Notes: a model not told the origin generated them from the letters alone. Positions 27,168 to 37,012 are shown, counted from the first letter of the stretch. The stretch is DNA of 64,000 nt from Thermogutta sp039793925 (GCF_039793925.1 NZ_JBAMME010000343.1:1-64000); one strand, 5' to 3'. Numbers and translations: made by a program.

Positions 27168-28490
27168 ATGAGGCGGTTGCTCGGATTCTGTCGGATTCTG
27201 GCAGTTTATGGTGCAGCCTTGACGCTTGCATCTTCGGTTTTTGCTCTGAGTCCAGACGAAGCCAAAAAGAAAGTCGCGGCGATTCCTGGGCTGATCGCCT
27301 TCTGGGACTTTGAATACGCCGAAGGTGACACGTGGTCCTCGCGATTCGACCCCCGCGTTGTGGACCGCGGATTCCCTGTCTATTTGCGGCGTCTGGACGA
27401 CACGCATCGCTATACTCCGCAGAATTGGCCTTATCAGGAAGACCCGCAGTCGCAACTGATGTATGACACAAGCGGGCCCCTCGGCAGGGCATTCCGGTGC
27501 AATCGGGGCTACATTTTCGCCGAAGTTCCGCGGGAGAAATTCGACCAGACGCCTCTGGATATTCACGGTCGGGCACCGTTGACGCTGGTCACTTGGGTCA
27601 AGTTTTACGGGGACCGCCATTTCGTAGCGGGAATCTGGGATGAAGGAGACTGGGGAAAATACAGCGGTCGCCGCCAATTTGCCCTGTTCGGTGGGCTGTT
27701 CGGCTCACAGGGAGTGATTGCCCATATCTCGGCTACTGGTGCCGCCAGCTTTCCCCAATCCACGGCACCGGGCTCTCAATTTGCGCGGATGCGGGCTATA
27801 GACGGAGCTGCCTTTCCGAACGGCCAGTGGGTATGTATGGCCATGACCTTCGATCCGCACTCACAGACCGTGACCGCCTACCTCAATGGACGCGCAACCC
27901 CATGTGTTCATATCGACCCTGTCATTCGGAGCGTCTACGGTGACGCGGCACCACGAGAAGCTAATCCCTTCCCGTTCACCTGGCCCATCTATTCCCCACG
28001 CTGCTTCATCCTCAAGTTCAACGGGTACAACTACGCAGAGTCTGGAGTCTACGAACACTGGCTGGAGGTCAATCTCGAGGAGCGGAGGATCACCTACGGC
28101 AGAACCCCGGCCCGGGTCCAATCTGGCACAAAGTATCGAGTCACGATCAATCTTTTCCGCGACGCGCGACAGGTCCTGCCCCGGCCGATAAGCGTGCCCG
28201 TTGACCCCGGGACTTCGTTCCCTCTGCCGGACGAATTCAACTGGCGGTGGGGAGACGAGCTTGAGGCCACGCTTTACGAATTGAAAACCGATGCCGACGA
28301 CGGCGGGCAGCCTGTCGGAACTCCTGTACGAAGGGCCCTGCTTTCGGGAGCGCCATTCACATTTGGACGGGCACTAGGGCTGGGCGGCATCCACCTCGAC
28401 AAAGGGACACAGGTGTGGATCGATGGAGTGGCCGTCTTCAATCGGGTGCTTTCTCCCTCTGAACTGGAAATGATCGCTTTTACCCGTTAG
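27168..28490 (+). CDS. Secreted LamG/concanavalin-like domain protein
   Basis: The 440-aa protein has a Sec signal peptide (LAVYGAALTLASSVFA) followed by the usual LamG opening LIAFWDFEYAEGD and blocks typical of this jelly-roll fold: LTLVTWVKFYGDRHFVAGIW, NGQWVCMAMTFDPHSQTVTAYLNG and the closing WIDGVAVFNRVLSPSELEMI. Residues ~290-400 form an insert with no recognised fold. Carbohydrate binding or cleavage of a beta-glycan is possible; no catalytic residues can be assigned. It is the last gene of the rightward carbohydrate cluster, 91 nt after the divergent oxidoreductase. Confidence 0.75.
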   Translation: MRRLLGFCRILAVYGAALTLASSVFALSPDEAKKKVAAIPGLIAFWDFEYAEGDTWSSRFDPRVVDRGFPVYLRRLDDTHRYTPQNWPYQEDPQSQLMYDTSGPLGRAFRCNRGYIFAEVPREKFDQTPLDIHGRAPLTLVTWVKFYGDRHFVAGIWDEGDWGKYSGRRQFALFGGLFGSQGVIAHISATGAASFPQSTAPGSQFARMRAIDGAAFPNGQWVCMAMTFDPHSQTVTAYLNGRATPCVHIDPVIRSVYGDAAPREANPFPFTWPIYSPRCFILKFNGYNYAESGVYEHWLEVNLEERRITYGRTPARVQSGTKYRVTINLFRDARQVLPRPISVPVDPGTSFPLPDEFNWRWGDELEATLYELKTDADDGGQPVGTPVRRALLSGAPFTFGRALGLGGIHLDKGTQVWIDGVAVFNRVLSPSELEMIAFTR

Positions 28491-29282
28491 CCCTAATCGA
28501 GACCCAATGTCTCCAGACTTTTCTTCCCGACAGTTCCCGCACAGCCGGGATCGACGAATCGGCCGCCGCAACCAAGTCGATGAAACGTTCGCGGCGTCTC
28601 TCCATCGAACGTGACGTATCCGAGACCGACTTCTCCGCCCGGGCTGATCGCGCGGTCGAGCGCTTCCGGTTGCCAAAAAAAGACAAAGACCGACCGACTT
28701 GGCAAAACCGGAACCGCCGCGCCAACCGCGACGACCGCTACATCCAATAAATTCGATACGACGCGACAAACTCGTTAAAGAGTTTCTCGTCGGGAATTCG
28801 AAACTATCAATCGGAGGGCCGTTTTCTCATGAGAGTGAGAACGGCCGCCGAGGCGTCCCAGGGGAGAGGGTCGATCACGTCCGGCACGCGAATGAGCGGG
28901 CAAAGGACGGTCACCGGTTGACGGATGTGCGGACCGTGTTGCTCAACGCGGAAGGACAGGGAACCAATCGTTTTGCAAATCGTCCGGATGGAATCGTCCT
29001 TCCCCATTTTACGAATTTTCACTGTTTTCCACCGGCCCGATTTGCCGAAGTGATTAATGAGGCGCGGGTCAGAAGGAGCTGAACCACGGCCGAGATTGTA
29101 CGGAGCGTTTTGTTCCCGGCGTTCCGACCCAGCGGTTTGCGGGCTGACCTGTCAGGAGGAGTCCCGCGCGAAGGAGTGTGCGGAAAGGCGGCTCGCAAAC
29201 TCGGGAACGCGGTGTGGGAAGTCGGTGAGAAAGCCGACTGGGATGGACTACCTTGAGCGAGTGACAGTTTGGAGAGCCTGCG
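28491..29282. other. Long intergenic region without recognised genes
   Basis: About 790 bases. Open frames on both strands here are arginine- and serine-rich, lack ribosome sites and look like chance reading frames. The last ~150 bases should hold the promoter of the HTH-receiver regulator; GGAGAG lies just before its ATG. I see no strong hairpin or RNA gene. Confidence 0.45.
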
Positions 29283-29855
29283 ATGAAGGTCTTCACTACA
29301 GGTCAAGTTGCCAAGATCTGTAAAGTGGCCCCGCGCACCGTCAGCAAGTGGTTCGATTCGGGCCGTCTCAAAGGTTACCGCATCCCCGGTTCGCAGGATC
29401 GGCGCATTCCGCGGGAATCGCTGATCAAATTCCTGAAGGAACACGGGATGCCTCTCGGTGAGCTGGAGGACGAGACCACCGCCAAGGTGTTGATCGTCGC
29501 TCAGGATCAGGTGCTCATCGAGAACCTTAAGAAAGAGCTTCCTCCGGAACGCTCTTTCAAAGTGGCGGTCGCATCGAGCGGCTTTGATGCGGGAATCCAG
29601 GCCGAGAGTTTCCGCCCCGATTGCATCGTGGTGGACTTCTCCATCGGCCGCACGGAGGCCCTACAGATCTGCCAGCACGTCCGTCGCAATTCTGAATTCA
29701 GCGACGTCATCCTCATTGCCCTGTTGCCGGACGACGGAAGCGCCATGAGCTTCGACCGATCGTCCATCAACGAGACGTTTAAGAAACCGTTCGATGCCCA
29801 TCTGCTGGCCGAACGGATTCGCACCCTCGTGGGCGCGAAGAAGGAGCTGGTCTGA
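29283..29855 (+). CDS. HTH (MerR/excisionase-like) regulator fused to a receiver-like domain
   Basis: The 190-aa protein begins with a MerR/excisionase-type HTH (FTTGQVAKICKVAPRTVSKW then GYRIPGSQDRRIPRESLIKF), a short linker, and a receiver-like domain from about residue 66. The receiver keeps the phospho-acceptor-like Asp in DCIVVDFSIG and the Lys in TFKKPFD, but the acidic pair of the first strand reads VLIVAQDQ with only one acid. Phosphorylation may therefore be weak or replaced. No histidine kinase is adjacent. A strong terminator follows the gene. Confidence 0.85.
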   Translation: MKVFTTGQVAKICKVAPRTVSKWFDSGRLKGYRIPGSQDRRIPRESLIKFLKEHGMPLGELEDETTAKVLIVAQDQVLIENLKKELPPERSFKVAVASSGFDAGIQAESFRPDCIVVDFSIGRTEALQICQHVRRNSEFSDVILIALLPDDGSAMSFDRSSINETFKKPFDAHLLAERIRTLVGAKKELV

Positions 29856-29902
29856 CGACTCAGCTCTCCGTGAGATTCCCGATCGCCGGTTTCCCATTCA
29901 AT

Positions 29903-29928
29903 CCGTTACGGTAAGCCCCCCGTAACGG
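29903..29928. repeat. Perfect inverted repeat between convergent genes
   Basis: CCGTTACGG (29903-29911) and CCGTAACGG (29920-29928) are perfect 9-bp complements with an 8-nt loop. No T-run follows on either strand. Together with the next hairpin it probably helps to separate the convergent regulator and topA transcripts. Confidence 0.55.
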
Positions 29929-29937
29929 TTCACATCC

Positions 29938-29967
29938 CCGCAGCTTACCGCTGCGGTTTTTCTTTTT
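29938..29967 (+). terminator. Rho-independent terminator of the HTH-receiver gene
   Basis: CCGCAGC (29938-29944), loop TTACC, GCTGCGG (29950-29956) and then TTTTTCTTTTT form a classic intrinsic terminator for rightward transcription, 83 nt after the regulator stop codon and just before the end of convergent topA. Confidence 0.88.
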
Positions 29968-29996
29968 CTTGACACGCCCGCACCGTATTGCGGCAG

Positions 29997-32669
29997 TCAG
30001 CCGGCCTTTTTCGTTCTTCGTCGCACGCCTTTCTTTTTCCCGGAAATGGCTTCTCTTTGAGCCTTTTCAGCCAGCCACTGCAGCGCGTCTGCCAGAGTGA
30101 CATCGTCTGGGGACACGTCTTTGGGAAGAGTGGCGTTCGTTTGGCCGTCTGTCACGTACAGACCGTAGCGACCGCTCATCAGCCGCACAGGTGCTCCTGT
30201 CACAGGTGACGGGCCAAGTTCGCGAAGCTGTGCGATCTGTCGACGCCGGGATTTGGGCTCTGCGAGCAATTGGAGGGCCTCCTCCAGTGTAATATCGGTG
30301 GGCGGTTTCCCATCAGGAAGGGATCGAGTGGCTTCACCACATTTGACATATGGCCCATATATCCCCAGATGGACTTCGACAGGTTCTCCTGTCTCGGGGT
30401 GAGAGCCGAGGTTCCGTGGAAAGCGGAACAGCTCCACAGCTTTCTCTGGTGTGAGATTCTCGGGAAGGATGCCCCGCGGCAGTGACACCCGTTCGGTCGC
30501 CTCGCCGTTTTCCCCGGTTCCCCGCTGGAGATAAGCCCCGAACCGACCGGTGCGAACGTAAATGGGCTTGCCCGTCTCGGGGCAAATTCCGATCGGCTCT
30601 TCCTCCTTTTCGGCCTTTTCGAAGAATGTTTTCGCTACGTCTGGGGTCAACTCGTCGGGGGCAATGTTTTCTGGAAGTGGGACCCGTTTTTCACCCCATT
30701 CCAGCATCGGGCCGTAGCGTCCGATTCGCACGTAGATTTCGGGCTGATCCTCACCGGCGTCCGACGGCCGGCCGATGCGGATTCGGTTGATCTCCCTCGC
30801 GTCGATTTCGGCGATCTTGGCCTCCAGCAACCGCTTGAGGCCCGGATGCCCGTCCCCGTAGTAAAACCGCTTCAGATAATCCACCCAGTGGAGCTCCCCA
30901 CGGCTGATGGCGTCCAGCTCATCCTCCATCTGAGCGGTGAATGAATAGTCCACCAGTTCAGGAAAATGCTGTTCGAGAAGCTGACAGACTGCAAAGGCCA
31001 CCCAGGTGGGAACTAGGGCGTTGTTTTTCTTGATGACGTATTTGCGCTCGAGAATCGTATCGATGATGGTGGCATACGTACTGGGCCGGCCGATCCCGAG
31101 TTCTTCCAGTGCCCGGGTCAACGTAGCTTCGGTGTACCGGGCTGGAGGCTGGGTCACATGGCTTTTTGGCTCCACCGTCTCCAGGAGAACGGTATCTCCC
31201 ACCTGAAGCGCTGGCAATAACGTCTCGCGATCGGCGAGTTCAGCATCGGGATCGTCCGCGCCCTCGACGTAGGCCCGAAGGTATCCGGGAAAGTCGATCG
31301 TTCGACCGGTGGCCTGGAAGACCGCCCCGTCTGCTTCCACCCGCACGGTCATCCGTCGCCCCCGAGCGTCGGCCATCTGGCAGGCCACCGTCCGCTTCCA
31401 AATGAGGTCGTACAGCCGCATTTCGTCCCGGGAAAGCACGTCTTTGAGCGACTCCGGCGAGGCGAAGGGATGTCCGGCGGGCCGAATCGCTTCATGGGCC
31501 TCCTGCGCGTTTTTGACAGTCGTCTGATAGACCCGAGGCCGTTCGGGTAGATACTCGGGTCCATACTGCGACTGGATCAATTGCCGGGCCGATTCGACGG
31601 CTTCCTCAGCCAGGTGTGTCGAGTCCGTTCTCATGTAGGTGATGTGCCCGTTTTCGTAGAGCCGCTGGGCCAGTTGCATCGTGTACCGGGCGGTGAACCC
31701 GAATTTGCGATTGGCTTCCTGCTGAAGGGTGCTCGTCGTAAAGGGAGGCGACGGCCGCGACGTATAGGGCTTTTCCTCGGCGAGAATCACCCGGGCGGAT
31801 TTGCCCTGGAGCCGTTCTGCCAGAGCCTCCGCTGCTGGCTGGTCCAGCAGAAGCAACTCCGGATTCTTCAACTGGCCGGTTTGTGGATCGAAATCCTTGC
31901 CCGAGGGAATCCCTCGTCCATTTACACTCACCAATTGGGCCGAGAAATGGGCCCCTTGCGGAGAAAGACATTCCGCCGCCAGGTCCCAGTACGTCGCGCT
32001 GCGGAAGGCCATCCGCTGGCGTTCTCGATCCACGATGAGTCGCACGGCCACGCTTTGCACCCGGCCCGCAGAAAGACCTGGCCGAATTTTCTTCCACAAA
32101 AGCGGGGAGATGTCATACCCGAAAAGGCGGTCCAAAATCCGCCGGGCTTCCTGCGCCCGCACCAGATTCTCGTCGATCTGGCGCGGGGACCGCAAAGCCT
32201 GAAGAATCGCCTCGCGGGTGATCTCATGGAACACCAGCCGCTGGACAGGCACCTGGGGCTGGAGAACCTCGCACAAATGCCAACTGATAGCCTCCCCTTC
32301 CCGGTCTTCGTCGGTCGCCAAAAGCAACTCTTCTGCCGACTGAAGAGCCTTTCTGAGCTTCTGGACCTGTTTGACCTTATCCTTGGGAACGATGTAGATG
32401 GGCTGGAAGCCGTTTTCCACGTCGACCCCGAGGTACGCCCAGGGTTTGGAACGGTACTCGGGCGGGCAGTCGGTGGCCCGCTCCGGCAAATCCCGAATGT
32501 GGCCCAGGCTGGCTTCGATGGCGTACGGCGAGCCCAGGAAGCGGCTGATCGTGCGGGCCTTGGTAGGCGACTCTACAATGACCAGCTTGACCTTTTCGCC
32601 ACTCCCGCGAGCCGTTCGTGTCTTCGGAAAATCACTCTTTCCTGCTTGACTTGCCTTTTTCTTCGCCAT
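29997..32669 (-). CDS. topA: DNA topoisomerase I
   Basis: The 890-aa type IA topoisomerase has a TOPRIM domain (KLVIVESPTKARTISRFLG near residue 28; LATDEDREGEAISWHL near 118), the catalytic-tyrosine motif HITYMRTDST near residue 343, and core blocks such as SAGRVQSVAVRLI and YEATIDT-like TYATIIDTILERKYV. The C-terminus carries no zinc fingers; it has several glycine-rich topoisomerase C-terminal repeats (GRFGAYLQRG, GIYGPYVKCG, GRYGLYVTDG), ending in a lysine/arginine tail. It relaxes negative supercoils. ATG 32669 is used; a TTG two codons upstream is less likely. Transcription is leftward and convergent with the preceding regulator. Confidence 0.95.
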   Translation of the reverse strand: MAKKKASQAGKSDFPKTRTARGSGEKVKLVIVESPTKARTISRFLGSPYAIEASLGHIRDLPERATDCPPEYRSKPWAYLGVDVENGFQPIYIVPKDKVKQVQKLRKALQSAEELLLATDEDREGEAISWHLCEVLQPQVPVQRLVFHEITREAILQALRSPRQIDENLVRAQEARRILDRLFGYDISPLLWKKIRPGLSAGRVQSVAVRLIVDRERQRMAFRSATYWDLAAECLSPQGAHFSAQLVSVNGRGIPSGKDFDPQTGQLKNPELLLLDQPAAEALAERLQGKSARVILAEEKPYTSRPSPPFTTSTLQQEANRKFGFTARYTMQLAQRLYENGHITYMRTDSTHLAEEAVESARQLIQSQYGPEYLPERPRVYQTTVKNAQEAHEAIRPAGHPFASPESLKDVLSRDEMRLYDLIWKRTVACQMADARGRRMTVRVEADGAVFQATGRTIDFPGYLRAYVEGADDPDAELADRETLLPALQVGDTVLLETVEPKSHVTQPPARYTEATLTRALEELGIGRPSTYATIIDTILERKYVIKKNNALVPTWVAFAVCQLLEQHFPELVDYSFTAQMEDELDAISRGELHWVDYLKRFYYGDGHPGLKRLLEAKIAEIDAREINRIRIGRPSDAGEDQPEIYVRIGRYGPMLEWGEKRVPLPENIAPDELTPDVAKTFFEKAEKEEEPIGICPETGKPIYVRTGRFGAYLQRGTGENGEATERVSLPRGILPENLTPEKAVELFRFPRNLGSHPETGEPVEVHLGIYGPYVKCGEATRSLPDGKPPTDITLEEALQLLAEPKSRRRQIAQLRELGPSPVTGAPVRLMSGRYGLYVTDGQTNATLPKDVSPDDVTLADALQWLAEKAQREAISGKKKGVRRRTKKAG

Positions 32670-33618
32670 GGGCAAACTCGGGAATCAAAATCGACAATTT
32701 GGCCGATAAACCTTCCACGTTTGAGTTGGTACCACCCGCAGGGAACATCCGCTTTCTTTTTTAGTCTTAGCCCATCCCATCGCGGCGACGCTGGCGAAGC
32801 CCACCGGGACAGCCAGCTTTCACTCTTTACTTTGTTTCCGAAAACTTTCCAAGGCCACCTGATCCCCACGCAATGGCCGACATAAACCACCCTTTAGAGT
32901 TGTTGCCTCGTTTTCCGTCCCGCAATCTTATGACCGTGCGCCGGAATCAGACAATATCGGAGAAGTTTTTTACCACTCAAATTGGTGCCGTCCTCGCTTG
33001 CCGGACGCTATCGATGGATCGTGTTGACACCACGGAGTCGTACATGGGCAGGGAGTGGCATCCCATTCTATGGTCATGGGCACTCGAGCGGATTTTTGTA
33101 TTCCCAGTCATTTTCTCTGGTGGCGGAGTGACGAGGTGGAAGTGTCGGCATGCTTGACAACCAGGGGAAGTCGGTGATCCGGGAGGGGAATCCGTGGGCG
33201 AAGTTTCAATTTCAGCGGGAAATTGCCCGGTTACGTTTGCCGTTTCCGCATGCTTCCTGTCGGCCTGCCTGCCTCAATCTGGCATCGCCGAGCCGGCTGG
33301 GAGTAGCCGCGACTTGAGTCGGCCTCGCTTGCCCGGGGCTAGGGTTGGCATTTTCAACGATCCTCGCACCCTTTAGAATGAGCGTTTTCGGTGAGGGAAT
33401 CCCGCTTCTGCCTTCCCAGCCCGTTTGTTCATCGTATTCGTCATCCCTTTAAGAGTTAAGGGACCGTGTGACGGAGCCACGATGGGGATGGTACCGGTCG
33501 CCAGCGGGCCGGGGGCAGCGTTTTTTGGCGGGGCCCGGGGAAACCGGTGCCGCGAGCCCCGGCAGTCGTGGAGACGCGAGCGGAGTACGAAACTCAGTCA
33601 ACGGAAAGTCAGCGTCTT
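32670..33618. other. Long intergenic region between divergent topA and PpiD-like gene
   Basis: About 950 bases. A 94-codon frame at 32873-33157 (plus strand) has no ribosome site, no recognised motif and ordinary chance composition, so it is not called. TTGACA occurs at about 33023 but without a convincing -10. The region must hold the promoters for both neighbours. Confidence 0.4.
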
Positions 33619-36186
33619 ATGGCCAGTCCTTTCAAAATCTTCCGAAAGAACGCGAAAGTTTTGCTGGTGGGACTTTTCCTGCTGTCGATGGTCAGCTTCG
33701 TTGTCATCCCCAGTTTTCTCCAGTGGCTCCAGACCCAGCGGAGTCGCACTGCTGGTGTGGTGGTCTCCACCGTGAAATTCGGCAATCTTTCAGAAGTACA
33801 ACTGGCCTCTCTCCGCAGGGAACGGGCCGTGGTCCGCCGGTTCCTGGAAGCGCTCATGCAGCGGATCGAGGAGCTCAAAGGAAACAGCTTTCGGGTACGC
33901 CTCGCCCTGATGACCATCGACCAACCCACCGAAGAGAATCTCGTGCGTTCCTGGCTCATCGCGCAGTATGCCCGGCAAACGGGTCTGAAGGTCACCGACC
34001 AAAGTGTCAATGCCTTCCTCCGCAGTTTGATTGACGCTTCGGGCGTCCCGTTGTCGCAGAGTGACCTGGTCAACCTGATGAGGTCCCGAAATATCGACGA
34101 GAACGTTCTTTTCGCGGGTCTGGAGCACGAACTTCTGGTTCTCCGCTATATGCAGCTTGCTGGGCTGGACCTGTTGAGTCTGCAACCCGGCCTGACCGGT
34201 GAAACGCCCGGCGCCCGCTGGGACTATTTTCTCCGACTCAACAGAATGGCCTCTGTCGAACTCTGCGATTTTCCTGTGGAAAAATACATCGACCAGGTGC
34301 CGGCGCCCGACGAACGCACCGTGCGGGCCTTCTTCGATGAATACAAGACCCGGCTTCCCAATCCCCAATCCCCGGAACCTGGCTTTAAGGTTCCCAACAA
34401 GGTGACGCTCGAATACCTGAAGGCCGATTTCCAGAAATGGCTGCTTAATACGAAGATTCCCGAGGAAGAACTCCGACGCGTCTACGAAGAGCGGAAGGAC
34501 GATCTGTTTGTCCGTCCGGCTCCACCTCCGACGGAGGCCACGTCAACCTCGCCTTCCGAATCTGGACAAACAGCAGGAAATCCGTCATCCGGAGGGTCTC
34601 CGCAGGGGTCTCCAGAAAGTACGCAAGCCCCTTCAGCCGGGACGGAGAAACCCCCTGCCTCATCGACGCCCACGTCCGAGCAGTCAGCACCTCAGGGATC
34701 GCCCTCCCCAACGGAAACACCCTCCCAACCGGCGGAACAATCTCAGCCGAAGGCCGAGCAAGGCACGTCTGAGCCGCAGGGGCAATCCTCGTCCGGAACC
34801 AGTGAGCCCCAACCCACACAGGGATCGCGTGATGAAAGCCGCCTGAAAGTGCTTTTCACCGCTTTCGAACCAGCCCCAGAAAATCTCCAGGAGAAAGCAC
34901 CGGAGAAGGAAGAGCAACCTCAAAAGCCGGAACAGACATCTGCGGGACCTTCTGAAACACCACCGGTCGCATCACCCGCTTCGGCTGCTTCAACGGAGGA
35001 AAAGCCCCAACCAGGCGATTCCGCCAAGGAGAAACCGGCGGAAGCACCGGCCACTGCGCCCCAGACGCCAGCTTCCGAACCGCAGCCAGCATCCCAGACA
35101 CAATCCCCTGCTGCGTCGGCCCAAACACCGTCCCAGCAACCCGCTGCCGAGTCTTCCAAATACCGTCCGTTTGAAGAGGTCAAGGATCAGGTCCGCTCCT
35201 TGATCATCAGCGAACGGATTAAGGCGGTCCTGGACGAAATCGAAGAAATTATGCGCCAGTATCAAGGCGACCTGGCAAATTACGAGGCAGCCAAAGAGGA
35301 GGCTGAAAGGGCCAAACAGCCGGAACCTGCCGCGCCGAGTCGCCCGGATCTTCGCAAACTGGCCCAGGAAAAAGGACTCGACTACTTCATCGTGGAAAAT
35401 GCTGCGATCTGGGACCTGGCGGACCGCGATATTGGCAAGGCCTTCGATCTTTCGGGAGCACCGGTGCTGCAATCGGTGTTTGATCTGGCCGAGTTCTTAA
35501 CTCTTCGCGCAGTGGACCAGGACAGTAATCAATATCTAGCGTGGGTCACGGCGAAGGTCAAAGAACATGTGCCAACCCTGGACGAGCCGGGTGTGCGCGA
35601 GCAGGTGATCCATACCTGGCGGATGCAGGAGGCGCGGAAGCTAGCCGAAAAGGAAGTTCAGGCGTTGGCCGAGAAAGTGAATGCAGCGCGGCAATCCCTG
35701 GCAGACTTCTATAAGGCGAGCAAGCAGGCGGAGCCTGCCATGGATCTGCCGGAGCCCGTGGAATCCGAGCCGTTCACCTGGCTCACTTACGGAGAGTTTG
35801 ACTTGGCACGACTGACCCGGACACCCCCACGGATCAGTCCCATCAAAATTCGCGTGAAAGATCCCGCCAGCGGGCTTATTGTGGAAAAAGACGCGGTCCA
35901 AGATGCCGGCAATGAGTTTATGGCGGCCGTTTTTTCCCTAGATGTTGGTCAGGCGGGCCTGGCGTGGAACCGACCCCACACTGTTGTGTACCTGGTGAGA
36001 GTCCTTGAGTTCCAGCCGCCAATGGAGCAGCTTTTTGAACGCTTCATGCGGGATACCAGGGCATCGTACCTGGATGTTGTTCAATTCGATCTCGCGACAA
36101 TCTATCAGGGGTGGATCCAAAATCTTGAAAAAGAGGCCGGACTGAAATGGATTCATCCCGCGGGAAGCGGAGTGCCTCTGGACTGA
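33619..36186 (+). CDS. Membrane-anchored PpiD/SurA-like protein with long disordered insert
   Basis: The 855-aa protein has one N-terminal membrane helix (VLLVGLFLLSMVSFVVIPSFL), a SurA/PpiD N-terminal-like helical domain (residues ~50-295; VPLSQSDLVNLMRSRNIDEN, VLFAGLEHELLVLRYM), a disordered segment of about 210 residues (~300-512) made mostly of P, S, E, Q, T and A, and a C-terminal domain (~515-855) with FEEVKDQVRSLIISERIKAV. No intact rotamase core is evident, so isomerase activity is doubtful; a periplasm-facing chaperone anchored in the membrane is likely. ATG 33619 fits the membrane helix; upstream in-frame sequence is not protein-like. Confidence 0.75.
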   Translation: MASPFKIFRKNAKVLLVGLFLLSMVSFVVIPSFLQWLQTQRSRTAGVVVSTVKFGNLSEVQLASLRRERAVVRRFLEALMQRIEELKGNSFRVRLALMTIDQPTEENLVRSWLIAQYARQTGLKVTDQSVNAFLRSLIDASGVPLSQSDLVNLMRSRNIDENVLFAGLEHELLVLRYMQLAGLDLLSLQPGLTGETPGARWDYFLRLNRMASVELCDFPVEKYIDQVPAPDERTVRAFFDEYKTRLPNPQSPEPGFKVPNKVTLEYLKADFQKWLLNTKIPEEELRRVYEERKDDLFVRPAPPPTEATSTSPSESGQTAGNPSSGGSPQGSPESTQAPSAGTEKPPASSTPTSEQSAPQGSPSPTETPSQPAEQSQPKAEQGTSEPQGQSSSGTSEPQPTQGSRDESRLKVLFTAFEPAPENLQEKAPEKEEQPQKPEQTSAGPSETPPVASPASAASTEEKPQPGDSAKEKPAEAPATAPQTPASEPQPASQTQSPAASAQTPSQQPAAESSKYRPFEEVKDQVRSLIISERIKAVLDEIEEIMRQYQGDLANYEAAKEEAERAKQPEPAAPSRPDLRKLAQEKGLDYFIVENAAIWDLADRDIGKAFDLSGAPVLQSVFDLAEFLTLRAVDQDSNQYLAWVTAKVKEHVPTLDEPGVREQVIHTWRMQEARKLAEKEVQALAEKVNAARQSLADFYKASKQAEPAMDLPEPVESEPFTWLTYGEFDLARLTRTPPRISPIKIRVKDPASGLIVEKDAVQDAGNEFMAAVFSLDVGQAGLAWNRPHTVVYLVRVLEFQPPMEQLFERFMRDTRASYLDVVQFDLATIYQGWIQNLEKEAGLKWIHPAGSGVPLD

Positions 36187-36219
36187 GCCGGAATCGAGAT
36201 CGCGCTTTTTGAAATACTC

Positions 36220-36888
36220 CTATCGCCCCACCGAGTTGTCCAGTTCGTCGTCGTGGTGATGGGGAGCGTAGGTCTTTTGGAGATCCCCAAATAGGTGCGT
36301 CAGTTTTTCGCGAAGCATCAACCGCGCCCGCATCAAACGGATCTTCGCATTCGCTTCACTAATATTGAGCAGCTTTGCCGTCTCGGCCGTGGAAAGGCCT
36401 TCGATATCCCGCAGAACAAAAACCATGCGATATTTCTCATCCAAGGACTGAAGGGCGTTTTCCACCAGTTCCCGAGTTTCTTTTCGGGCAAGAATTTCTT
36501 CGGGACTTTCCCGCCACTCGGCGATGGCCTGCGGTAGTGGGAGATCGCTCTCTTCATCGGCGTGGGAGCCACCTTCCAGGGGGAGGGTGGCACGGATGGC
36601 CTGCCGCCGCAGCAGCGCGAGCGCGTGATTGGTGGCAATACGCAGCAGCCACGTGGAAAAGGCCGAGTCCCCGCGGAAATCGTCTAGGTGCTCAAGGAGT
36701 GTCAGAAACGTTTGCTGAACCACCTCTTCAGCGTCGTGGGGACGCGACACGATTCGCCGGGCCAGCGCGTAGATCCGGCGCTCGTAGCGGTTGACCAGCG
36801 ACTCGAACGCACTGAAGTCGCCCTTTCGGGCATTTTCCAGAAGCTGTTCGTCCGGCAGTGCCAGGGAATTTTCTTGAGACGGACCCAT
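36220..36888 (-). CDS. ECF-type RNA polymerase sigma factor (RpoE-like)
   Basis: The 222-aa protein has region 2 (FSAFESLVNRYERRIYALARRIV, DAEEVVQQTFLTLLEHLDDF, FSTWLLRIATNHALALLRR) and region 4 (LQSLDEKYRMVFVLRDIEGLS, TAETAKLLNISEANAKIRLMRARL). It ends in a histidine/aspartate-rich tail (HHHDDELD). ATG 36888 is chosen because the family begins nearby; upstream in-frame sequence is unlike a sigma factor. The tail could bind metal, or belong to regulation by an anti-sigma factor that is not adjacent. The gene converges with the PpiD-like gene (33 nt apart). Confidence 0.92.
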   Translation of the reverse strand: MGPSQENSLALPDEQLLENARKGDFSAFESLVNRYERRIYALARRIVSRPHDAEEVVQQTFLTLLEHLDDFRGDSAFSTWLLRIATNHALALLRRQAIRATLPLEGGSHADEESDLPLPQAIAEWRESPEEILARKETRELVENALQSLDEKYRMVFVLRDIEGLSTAETAKLLNISEANAKIRLMRARLMLREKLTHLFGDLQKTYAPHHHDDELDNSVGR

Positions 36889-37012
36889 TCTTTTTGATGT
36901 TGTTAGAACAAATTGCAAAGGAGAACGTGTGCTGTAATATCGCGGAATTGCACGGCCGATGCAACGGGAATTTCCGGCCGCGAAACACCTTCGGTCCAAA
37001 CGGGACCTACTT

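Noticed and set aside
28699..29082. Plus-strand 127-codon frame in the 28.5-29.3 kb gap
   Set aside because: Arginine-rich chance composition, no ribosome site and no recognisable domain.
32873..33157. 94-codon frame upstream of the PpiD-like gene
   Set aside because: No ribosome site, signal, repeat or family motif; kept as intergenic.
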